Shown piece after piece: positions 1-6,285 of a DNA stretch of 15,381 bases (positions within the stretch are counted from its first letter, which is position 1; every line of letters begins with the position of its first letter). Made by a program: the position numbers and the translations under genes. Origin of the DNA: DASPKW01 sp038244055 (GTDB lineage: Bacteria; Planctomycetota; Phycisphaerae; Tepidisphaerales; Tepidisphaeraceae); contig JBBRTW010000132.1 in assembly GCA_038244055.1 (NCBI GenBank), positions 1-15,381 on the forward strand, in the 5' to 3' direction. The notes below the pieces were generated by a model. It had not been told where the DNA came from. It saw only the letters and a list, made by a program, of their open reading frames with translations, and searched no databases.

Positions 1-121
1 CTACTGAAAAACAAGCGGAAAGTGGCTTAAGTTGATGACATTAGCTCCCGTCCCTTTTTAGATTCCCGATCGCTCCTTTTCCACCTACCCTTTCCCCTCC
101 CGCCAAGCTAAGCTTCTCCAT

Positions 122-2407
122 ATGAGGATTGCCCCGACATGGATCGCCGTCGCCGCGATGTTTTTTGGTTTCATCGCGACACCGGCCGGCGCCGCGATCG
201 ACTCGGCCGCCACCTCGGCGGCGATCAAGAAGGCGCAGGCGTATCTTTACGCGCAGCAGAAGGATGGACACTGGGAGAAGGCCGCGACTTCCACCTATCC
301 CAACGACAATGTCTTGGCCGGCGGGCAATGGGGCGGGGTCACGGCGCTGGCGACTTATGCCCTGATCGCATCGGGTGAGAGCCCGCAGGATCCGCGGCTG
401 GTCAAGGCGATCGAGTTTCTCGAGAAGGCCGACATCCGTGGCACCTACGCCCTGGCCGTGCGCATGCAGGTGTGGCTGCTGCTGCCCGAGTCGAAGAAGA
501 CCCTGGCGATGGCCAAGCACGATGCCCAGATGCTTCTCGATGCCACGCAGACGGTCGGCTCGGCGGCCGGCATGCACGATTACTCGGCCGCGGGCAAGAC
601 CTATTCGCATTCGCGCTCGCAGTACGCCGTATTGGGGCTGTGGGCGGCCGAGCAGATGGGGATCGAGGTGCCGACCAAGTACTGGGAGATGTCGGAGGCC
701 GGGTGGCTCGATCACCAGGACATCAGCGGCGGGTGGACTTACAAGAAGAAGAACGAAACCGAGGTGGACCTGACTCCCGGCATGACCGCGCCGGGCGTGG
801 CGACGCTCTTCATCACGCAGGACTATCTGCACGCCGCCAAGGCGGTCGATTGCAAGGGCACCCTCGGCAACCCGACGGCCGCCGCGATCGACAAGGGGGT
901 TGAATGGCTCACCAAGCACTTCGACATGATCGCCTCCGACAAGGCCTACTCCCGCGCGTTTCCCTATGCGACGCTCTATTCCGTCGAGCGGGTGGGCGTC
1001 GCCGGAGGGCTCAAGTATTTCGGCGCTCACGACTGGTTCGACAAGGGCATGAACTGGCTCCTCAAGAAGCAGAAGGCCGATGGCGGTTTTGGCGGCGCGG
1101 GCGAAGTGCCGGCGCTGTTCACGCCGACGGTCGATACCTCCTTCGCGCTGCTCTTCATGGCGCGGGGACGTGCGCCGGTGGCCTTCGCCAAGCTCGATTA
1201 CTCGGCCGACAACAAGCCCGCGCCCTGGAACCAGCGCCCGCGCGATATCGCCAACGTGGTCCGCTGGATCGGCCGCTCCATGGAGCACGATCTCAACTGG
1301 CAGGTGGTGAATCTCAAGGTCGATCCGGTCGAGCTGCTCGATGCGCCGATCATATACATGGCCGGCACGCAGCCGCTGGCGCTGACCGATGAGCAGGCGG
1401 CCAAAATCAAGGCCTACATCGAGATGGGCGGCCTGGTCGTCGGCAACGCCGATTGCAACGGCGTGGGCTTCGCCAACACCTTCCGCAAGCTGGGCGAGAA
1501 GCTGTTCCCGGCCTACGAGTTTCGCGAACTGCCGCCCACGCACCCGGCCTACAACGCCAACTACAAATACGCCACATGGCGCAACAAGCCGGCCGTGCAG
1601 GGGCTGAGCAACGGCTCGCGCGAGATGATGCTGCTCATCCACGCCGGCGACCCGGCCCGCCTCTGGCAGGTGCGCGCCTCCAAGGGCCGCGAAGAGGCGT
1701 GGCAACTGCCCGCCAACTTCTACTTCTACGTCACCGATCGCACGGTCACCAAGTACAAGGGGGACAGCTACTGGGTGACGCCCGACCCCAAGATCACCGG
1801 CGGCCGGAAGGTGGCGGTGGCGCGGCTCGAGTATCCGGGCAACTGGGATCCCGAACCGGGCGGCTGGCGGCGACTATCCGCCATCATGCACAACCGCGAC
1901 AAGGTCGATCTGGAAGTGAAGTCCATCAAACTCGGCGAAGGCGCGCTCAAGGTTGAATCGTTCAAGATCGCCCATCTTACGGGAACCGCGAAATACAAGT
2001 TCACCGATGCGATGCTCGATGAGCTCCGCAAGTTCACGGCCGGGGGCGGGCTGTTGATCATCGATTCCACCGGCGGGGCTTCGGAGTTTTCCGAGTCGGC
2101 CGATGGGCTGATCAAGACGCTGTTTCCATCGGTTACTCCCAGTCCTCTGCCGGAGAATCACCCGGCCTATCTGCGCGAGGGCAAGCCCGTGCCCATCGCC
2201 TACCGCGCGGCCGCGCAGCGCATCGTCGGCAATATCCGCACCGGCCGGCTGATGGGCGCGCAGGTGAACGACCGGCTGGCGATCATCATCTCCCACGAGG
2301 ATCTGTCGACGGGGATGGTGGGGCAGAGCGTCGAAGGGGTGGTCGGTTACGCCCCGGCCACGGCGGCGGGGCTGATGGAAAACATGGTTTTGATGGGCGG
2401 GAAGTAA
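122..2407 (+). CDS. Exported toroid + DUF4159-type protein
   Basis: A 761-residue protein with an N-terminal signal peptide (residues 1-24, ending PAGAA). Residues about 30-350 carry repeats of the squalene-cyclase/prenyltransferase alpha-toroid type, with motifs such as QQKDGHWE, HQDISGGWTY and QKADGGFGG. Residues about 376-515 look like a DUF4159 domain (DAPIIYMAGTQ, GGLVVGNADCNG, LFPAYEFRELPPTHPAY). A second related unit lies at about 582-730 (FKIAHLTGTAKY, GGGLLIIDSTGG, LFPSVTPSPLPENHPAY). DUF4159 domains have a class I glutamine-amidotransferase-like fold without a proven reaction. In planctomycetes such genes often follow MoxR/DUF58/BatA-type genes, which would lie off the left edge here. 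The ATG at 122 is chosen because it gives a clean signal peptide, although no Shine-Dalgarno is visible. The molecular function is unknown; an envelope or periplasmic role is inferred. Confidence 0.85.
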   Translation: MRIAPTWIAVAAMFFGFIATPAGAAIDSAATSAAIKKAQAYLYAQQKDGHWEKAATSTYPNDNVLAGGQWGGVTALATYALIASGESPQDPRLVKAIEFLEKADIRGTYALAVRMQVWLLLPESKKTLAMAKHDAQMLLDATQTVGSAAGMHDYSAAGKTYSHSRSQYAVLGLWAAEQMGIEVPTKYWEMSEAGWLDHQDISGGWTYKKKNETEVDLTPGMTAPGVATLFITQDYLHAAKAVDCKGTLGNPTAAAIDKGVEWLTKHFDMIASDKAYSRAFPYATLYSVERVGVAGGLKYFGAHDWFDKGMNWLLKKQKADGGFGGAGEVPALFTPTVDTSFALLFMARGRAPVAFAKLDYSADNKPAPWNQRPRDIANVVRWIGRSMEHDLNWQVVNLKVDPVELLDAPIIYMAGTQPLALTDEQAAKIKAYIEMGGLVVGNADCNGVGFANTFRKLGEKLFPAYEFRELPPTHPAYNANYKYATWRNKPAVQGLSNGSREMMLLIHAGDPARLWQVRASKGREEAWQLPANFYFYVTDRTVTKYKGDSYWVTPDPKITGGRKVAVARLEYPGNWDPEPGGWRRLSAIMHNRDKVDLEVKSIKLGEGALKVESFKIAHLTGTAKYKFTDAMLDELRKFTAGGGLLIIDSTGGASEFSESADGLIKTLFPSVTPSPLPENHPAYLREGKPVPIAYRAAAQRIVGNIRTGRLMGAQVNDRLAIIISHEDLSTGMVGQSVEGVVGYAPATAAGLMENMVLMGGK

Positions 2408-2424
2408 GTTGGCGCGACCAAGGC

Positions 2425-2802
2425 CTATTCGGCGGCGTCCTCATCGGTGGAGTCGGTCCGCCTAGGCGCGGATGGCGTGGTCTGATCCGAGCGCCGGAAA
2501 ATCGCCAGTACGCGGTCGAGATGCACGACGAAGAGCTTGTTGTCGTGCTCCAGCTCCACCGGGATCGCCTCGCGCGGATCGAACAGCACCTTGTCGTAAT
2601 TGCGGATCGTGTGATCCTCATCGTTCTCGATCTGCCGCGAGATCGCGATCACCCGGCCGGTGATCACGGGAATCTCATGCGAATCCGGCAGCACGATCCC
2701 CGAGCGCGTTTCCCGCTTGTTCTCATCCTTGCGCACCACCACGCGCTTGCCGATGGGCTCGATGACATCAAACTCCGTACGCTTTTTCGCGGGCTTGGAC
2801 AT
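2425..2802 (-). CDS. groES: GroES-family co-chaperone (orphan)
   Basis: A 125-residue cytoplasmic protein of the chaperonin-10 family, which caps GroEL during ATP-driven folding. Residues 11-104 match the GroES beta-barrel. DVIEPIGKRVVVRKDE is the first strand region, NKRETRSGIVLPDS corresponds to the mobile GroEL-binding loop, and YDKVLFDPREAIPVELE plus KLFVVHLDRVLAIF form the closing strands. Ordinary GroES is about 95-100 residues. The excess here is a short basic N-terminus (MSKPAKKR) and a polar, acidic C-terminal tail of about 20 residues (ending STDEDAAE). No groEL is adjacent, and the gene is divergent from the Tat-exported protein at 2907. Divergent GroES-like genes are known in planctomycetes, so this may be a second, specialised copy. 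The start at 2802 has no clear Shine-Dalgarno. Confidence 0.85.
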   Translation of the reverse strand: MSKPAKKRTEFDVIEPIGKRVVVRKDENKRETRSGIVLPDSHEIPVITGRVIAISRQIENDEDHTIRNYDKVLFDPREAIPVELEHDNKLFVVHLDRVLAIFRRSDQTTPSAPRRTDSTDEDAAE

Positions 2803-2810
2803 GCGGTGAT

Positions 2811-2849
2811 TGTCGATGGCCCATGGTCAATTGTCCATGGACGGTCGAT
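2811..2849. repeat. Short CCATGG/GTCGAT repeat cluster
   Basis: Between groES and the gene at 2907 the sequence has GTCGAT at 2812-2817 and 2844-2849, and CCATGG at 2821-2826 and 2835-2840. The second CCATGG is the core of the perfect palindrome GTCCATGGAC (2833-2842). It could be a remnant of a dispersed repeat or an operator in the divergent promoter region. The sequence alone does not decide. Confidence 0.4.
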
Positions 2850-2906
2850 TCGGTTTTCGCAATTTGCTGGCACATCCGACCCACGCGGCATTACACTTCC
2901 ATCACC

Positions 2907-4532
2907 ATGCCCAACCCCAACCCCTCGCGCCGCCACCTCCTCAAATCCACACTGGCCGCCTCGGCCGCGATTGCCATCCCATCCACCGCCCCGGCCGCCG
3001 AGGCATCTTCCCCATCCCCCGCTCGCGCTCCCAACCCCATCTCCCGGGAGAATTCCCTCCCCGGCACGCGCGAGTGGATGCTGTCCAAAACCCGCATCGA
3101 TCCCAGGACCAAGTACCGCTGCCCCTGGATCGAAGGCTACTGCTCCCACACTTCCATCGCGGCCGGCGATACATTGAAAATTTTCATCTCCACCAACCCC
3201 GCCTCGCGCTTTACCATCGACATTTACCGCACCGGCTACTACGCGGGTCTGGGCGGGCGATTGATGACCACGATCGGCCCCGTCGATGGGAAGGTTCAGC
3301 CCGATCCGCCCATCGGCCCGAGCCGCCTGCGCGAGTGCAAATGGGAAGCATCGGCCGAATTGAAGATCCCCGCCGACTGGCCCAGCGGCGTGTACGTCGG
3401 CAAGCTGACCGAGGCGCGCGAGGGATTGCAGTCGTACATCATTTTCATCGTCAAAGATCAGCGCAAGGCCGATCTGCTTTTTCAATGCTCGGATAACACC
3501 TGGCAGGCCTACAACCGCTGGCCGGACCAGTTCGCGCTCTACGATGATGGCAAAGCCCAGTGGTACTGGGGGCCGGGCGTGGATGTTTCTTTCGACCGGC
3601 CTTACGGAAAATACTGCCAGATTCTCGATCAGCCGCTGTCGATCGGCTCGGGCGAGTTCTTCCTGTGGGAATTCCCCGTGTCCTACTGGCTGGAGCAGCA
3701 GGGGTACGATGTGACTTACATCTCCAATCTCGATGTGCATGCCGGATATCCTTTCCCCGCAGCGCCGGCCGGCGCGCCAGCCAACTCCGCCGGCGCTCCC
3801 AATTCCGCGCCGGCCGCGCCGACACCCGCCGCGGCGCTCAGCCCACTGCTCCGGGCCAAAGCCCTCCTCAGCATCGGCCACGATGAATACTACTCCATCG
3901 AAATGTTCAACCACCTCAAGCTCGCCATCGGCCAGGGGCTGAACATCGCCTTCCTCTCCGGCAACACCTGCTGCGGGCGGATCGATCCGCGCCCGAGCTC
4001 AGGCGGCATCGTTCACCGCATCTTCGGCCGGATCGATCACTACGGCCCACCCGACAACACAGAGCGAAAAAAGTTCGTCGCCATGGACCAGCTCCCCCCT
4101 ACCAGCCCCAACGAATCCACGCTCATCGGTGCCCGCTCCACCGGCCAGATCACCGGCGGCGGCCCGTGGGTCTGCTCCAAACCCGATCACTGGCTCTTCG
4201 AAGGGACCGGAATGAAAGAGGGCGATGGCATCCCCGGCCTGGTCGGCTGGGAATGGCACGGCGACCCCGCCACCGGAATCCACGGCCTGGAGATCATCTC
4301 CACCGGCCCGGTCGGCAACGACACCACCGGCAAACTCCACGGCACTTACGCCGCGACGATCTACCCCGGCCCGAAATCGAATATTGTTTTCAGCGCCTCG
4401 AGCTGCTGGTGGGGCGATGGCCTGAGCGCCCCGCCGGGGTATGTCAGGCCGAAGGTGTATACGACGCCCAGGGGCGTGGATGAGCGGGTGGTGAAGGTGA
4501 CGCGGAATTTGCTTGGACGGATGATCGGGTAG
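2907..4532 (+). CDS. Tat-exported N,N-dimethylformamidase-like protein
   Basis: A 541-residue protein resembling the large (beta) subunit domain of N,N-dimethylformamidase, an iron enzyme that hydrolyses DMF to dimethylamine and formate. The diagnostic part is residues 321-357, with SIGHDEYYS and GLNIAFLSGNTCC. Further family-like segments are RTGYYAGLGG, WQAYNRWP, GLVGWEWHG and a C-terminal SASSCWWGDGL. I chose the ATG at 2907 because it opens a classic Tat leader: SRRHLLKS followed by an alanine-rich hydrophobic stretch. The frame stays open 28 codons further upstream, to 2823. The protein should therefore be exported folded, perhaps with its metal. An Ala/Pro/Ser-rich insert at residues about 283-315 interrupts the domain. 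No small subunit gene is adjacent. The real substrate is unknown: many planctomycete homologues are annotated only by this domain, so DMF hydrolysis should not be assumed. Confidence 0.8.
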   Translation: MPNPNPSRRHLLKSTLAASAAIAIPSTAPAAEASSPSPARAPNPISRENSLPGTREWMLSKTRIDPRTKYRCPWIEGYCSHTSIAAGDTLKIFISTNPASRFTIDIYRTGYYAGLGGRLMTTIGPVDGKVQPDPPIGPSRLRECKWEASAELKIPADWPSGVYVGKLTEAREGLQSYIIFIVKDQRKADLLFQCSDNTWQAYNRWPDQFALYDDGKAQWYWGPGVDVSFDRPYGKYCQILDQPLSIGSGEFFLWEFPVSYWLEQQGYDVTYISNLDVHAGYPFPAAPAGAPANSAGAPNSAPAAPTPAAALSPLLRAKALLSIGHDEYYSIEMFNHLKLAIGQGLNIAFLSGNTCCGRIDPRPSSGGIVHRIFGRIDHYGPPDNTERKKFVAMDQLPPTSPNESTLIGARSTGQITGGGPWVCSKPDHWLFEGTGMKEGDGIPGLVGWEWHGDPATGIHGLEIISTGPVGNDTTGKLHGTYAATIYPGPKSNIVFSASSCWWGDGLSAPPGYVRPKVYTTPRGVDERVVKVTRNLLGRMIG

Positions 4533-4551
4533 CGGGCGGGCCGGCCCGCTA
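4530..4551. terminator. GC-rich hairpin between convergent genes
   Basis: Perfect inverted repeat TAGCGGGC / GCCCGCTA (8-bp arms, 6-nt loop GGGCCG). The left arm begins with the TAG stop codon of the dimethylformamidase-like gene, and the FkbM gene ends 40 bp further right on the other strand. There is no T-tract on either side, so this is a probable hairpin-type bidirectional terminator or mRNA 3' end stabiliser rather than a textbook intrinsic terminator. Confidence 0.5.
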
Positions 4552-4590
4552 CTGGCGGTCCGCCCCGGGTGTGGGCTGATTCGCGGCGGA

Positions 4591-5544
4591 TCACATGAAC
4601 CGCGCCAGGCGCTGTTCCTGCACGCTGCCCGGCAGTAGCCACGCCATGTCGTGGTCCTCATCAATCCTGGGCTGGGTCAGAGGCACCAGCGACAACCGGT
4701 TGCCAAAACCCAGCGCTCGCGTGCGCAGGTCCAGCAGATATCCCTTGTATCCCTCGCCCCGCAGCAGATCGAACATCTCCGCGCAGGAGGCACCCGCGCG
4801 GCGAAGGTGATGCTCCGACATTTCAGTCACGATCGCCGGCCTCAAGCGCCGAATCGTCCCCATCAGCCCGCGAATCGCGCGGCATTCGAACCCTTCGATA
4901 TCCAGCTTCATCGTCGCCGGGCCCGGCACATCCGCGCCGATCAATTCATCGCCGCGGCGGACTTCCACCCTGTGCGTCTTGCTGACAAACTTCTTGTGCT
5001 CCGGCTCCACCTCGGCCAGGGTGCCCATGCCGAGGTGATCCGTGATGACGCTCAGGGTGAACTGGCCCGCCGCATCCCCCAGGCCCACCCGGTGCAGCGT
5101 CATATTCTTAATGCCATTGTCATCGATCAACTCCTGGATGCGCGCTTGCGCATCGGGGTTGGGCTCGAAGGTAATGACCCGCCCGGCATCTCCCACCAGA
5201 CTGGATCCCAGCAGCGAAATCATCCCAATATTGCCGCCGACATCAATCAACGTTTCTCCAGGTTGGACCAGGTGCCGCAGAAACAGTTGCGTCTGCAGAT
5301 CGAAATACCGGCCAAGGAAATACGTCTGACGTTCGCCCCATTCCGAAAGCCCCAGGCGCATTTTGAACCCATGATATTTGCCGCGGATGATGCGCTCGGG
5401 CGCATCGGCCCACCGCTCGTCGTCATATACACCCGACATGGACAGCAGTTTGCCCCACCCCGGCAGCTCCAGCCGCGAGTAAAACCGCATCATCATGGCG
5501 AATATCGGATATCCCACTATCTGCTTTTCGGTTGAACTTCCCAT
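4591..5544 (-). CDS. FkbM family SAM-dependent methyltransferase
   Basis: A 317-residue class I (Rossmann) methyltransferase of the FkbM family, which usually O-methylates sugars, polysaccharides or natural products. SAM-binding motif I is TLIDVGGNIGMISLLG (residues 98-113), followed by the acidic motif VITFEPNP (123-130). The FkbM hallmark MKLDIEGFECRAIRGL lies at residues 212-227, and LRPAIVTEMSEHH follows. The N-terminal 90 residues (with SEWGERQTYFLGRYFD) are typical of family members that act on glycans. There is no signal peptide, so it is cytoplasmic. It stands alone, convergent with the gene at 2907 and with no glycosyltransferases nearby, so the substrate cannot be read from context. 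The start at 5544 has only a weak ribosome binding site; an internal start at M17-M19 is possible but would cut conserved-looking sequence. Confidence 0.85.
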   Translation of the reverse strand: MGSSTEKQIVGYPIFAMMMRFYSRLELPGWGKLLSMSGVYDDERWADAPERIIRGKYHGFKMRLGLSEWGERQTYFLGRYFDLQTQLFLRHLVQPGETLIDVGGNIGMISLLGSSLVGDAGRVITFEPNPDAQARIQELIDDNGIKNMTLHRVGLGDAAGQFTLSVITDHLGMGTLAEVEPEHKKFVSKTHRVEVRRGDELIGADVPGPATMKLDIEGFECRAIRGLMGTIRRLRPAIVTEMSEHHLRRAGASCAEMFDLLRGEGYKGYLLDLRTRALGFGNRLSLVPLTQPRIDEDHDMAWLLPGSVQEQRLARFM

Positions 5545-5860
5545 GCGATTTTCAGTTGGCCCATTATGAGGGGAGTTCCCGCAGGCCGCCGTCCGGAACC
5601 GCCTGCGTTGGCGTCGGCCGTGGCTTGTCTGACCACCCTGTGTGCTCCAATTTCAACGAGTCCATTGCAACGCCCCGCGCCGCCGGCGTCAAGGATATCG
5701 CCGCGATATTCCCGCATTATTTCCCGAAGTGGACGAGGGGGATGTGGAAGTCAAATTGTCGGACTTCAAGCCTCTCACATGCAGTGCCTGGCGCATTCGT
5801 GGCTGCCAAAATTGGACGGGCGGACGGCGCGATCCCCGTTTTAAAACGAATAATTCAGAT
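5545..5860. other. Gene-poor stretch, no credible CDS
   Basis: All six frames hold only short arginine/proline-rich or broken frames without ribosome binding sites or recognisable motifs. The one small structure seen is a near-perfect dyad ATATCGC-C-GCGATAT at 5695-5709. Towards 5830-5860 the sequence becomes AT-rich (TTTTAAAACGAATAATTC). It may carry the FkbM promoter on the minus strand near 5545-5600, or a decayed gene remnant. Neither can be supported further. Confidence 0.4.
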
Positions 5861-5862
5861 GA

Positions 5863-6005
5863 ACCACGAAATACACGAAGGGCACGAAGAAGACCGGAGA
5901 AGAGTAGAACTGTAATTCGCGCAACGTGCAATTCACCGGTTACCGACTTTTTGACTGTAAGACCATTGGTTCATTCCTCTTCGTGCATTTCGTGTTTTTC
6001 GTGGT
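5863..6005. repeat. Inverted CACGAA repeat, 30-nt arms
   Basis: The left arm (5863-5892) contains CACGAA at 5865, 5874 and 5883, exactly 9 nt apart. The right arm (5976-6005) contains the complement TTCGTG at 5980, 5989 and 5998, also 9 nt apart. The two arms pair over 30 nt with 4 mismatches around an 83-nt spacer (5893-5975). The right arm ends 12 bp from the stop codon of the small ORF at 6018. Nonanucleotide CACGAA arrays of this kind recur in intergenic DNA of many environmental bacteria. Here the two halves face each other and can fold into one long stem. Confidence 0.8.
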
Positions 6006-6017
6006 GAATAATCTGGG

Positions 6018-6206
6018 TTAGAACGACAGCAGCAGTTGCCAGATGTACATGTAGGCCAGGCCGTCGACGTCCTGCCAGACTTTCTTGACGATGGCTTCAT
6101 CGCCGAGGATCGGCGGGAGTTCTTTGAGCTTTTCCTGCCAGGGGATGGTTTCGCCCGGGGCTGTTTGCAGAGGCCAGGCGGGGGCGAGGGGGTAGTCTTG
6201 GGGCAT
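6018..6206 (-). CDS. Small unrecognised protein, last gene of methyl-transfer operon
   Basis: A 62-residue ORF that I do not recognise. It is supported by a strong Shine-Dalgarno (AGGAGA at 6212-6217, 5 nt from the ATG), by its position as fourth gene of the leftward corrinoid operon, and by a composition unlike a chance frame. The N-terminal third is proline-rich (MPQDYPLAPAWPLQ), the middle is charged (EKLKELPPILGDEAIVKKVW), and the C-terminus is aromatic and hydrophobic (LAYMYIWQLLLSF). There is no signal peptide, zinc finger or helix-turn-helix. The C-terminal hydrophobic segment of about 11 residues is too short for a sure membrane span. It is separated from the URO-D gene by 79 bp of repeat DNA. 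It could be a partner subunit of the methyltransferase, but that rests on context only. Confidence 0.65.
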   Translation of the reverse strand: MPQDYPLAPAWPLQTAPGETIPWQEKLKELPPILGDEAIVKKVWQDVDGLAYMYIWQLLLSF

Positions 6207-6211
6207 GGGTT

Positions 6212-6217
6212 TCTCCT
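6212..6217 (-). promoter_or_regulatory. Ribosome binding site of the 62-aa ORF
   Basis: On the minus strand this reads AGGAGA, 5 nt ahead of the ATG at 6206. It is the main reason to accept such a short gene. Confidence 0.7.
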
Positions 6218-6231
6218 ATGAATCAATATTC

Positions 6232-6284
6232 GCCCGTGTTCCTCAACCCACGGGCAAGATGCTTCGCTGCGCTCAGCATGACAC
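6232..6284. repeat. HAERSEAS-type palindromic repeat inside operon
   Basis: On the minus strand the segment begins TGTCATGCTGAGCGCAGCGA and runs on through GAAGCATCTTG. This is a widespread dispersed repeat known because spurious translations read CHAERSEAS; one is visible here in the minus frame. It contains two small hairpins: GCCCGTG/CACGGGC at 6232-6255 and ATGCT/AGCAT at 6259-6279. It lies between the URO-D stop codon (6286) and the ribosome binding site of the small ORF, so it is transcribed within the operon. It may act as a REP-like mRNA stabiliser or attenuator. Confidence 0.7.
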
Positions 6285-6285
6285 C

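Noticed and set aside
1..35. C-terminal tail of an upstream gene (frame 1 ends with TAA at 28-30, frame 3 with TGA at 33-35)
   Set aside because: Only 9-10 codons are present, and two frames are equally possible, so no gene can be supported.
41..1705. Long open frame of 554 codons on the minus strand opposite the DUF4159-type gene
   Set aside because: It is a high-GC shadow of the plus-strand gene: the composition is Arg/Gly/His-rich, no family motif is present, and the plus frame has clear domains and a signal peptide.
2664..3914. Long minus-strand open frame across groES and the dimethylformamidase-like gene
   Set aside because: It overlaps two well-supported genes in other frames and has no motif or ribosome binding site.
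5532..6007. Short overlapping plus-strand frames (up to 127 codons) between the FkbM gene and the small ORF
   Set aside because: They run through the CACGAA repeat, lack ribosome binding sites, and show no protein motif.
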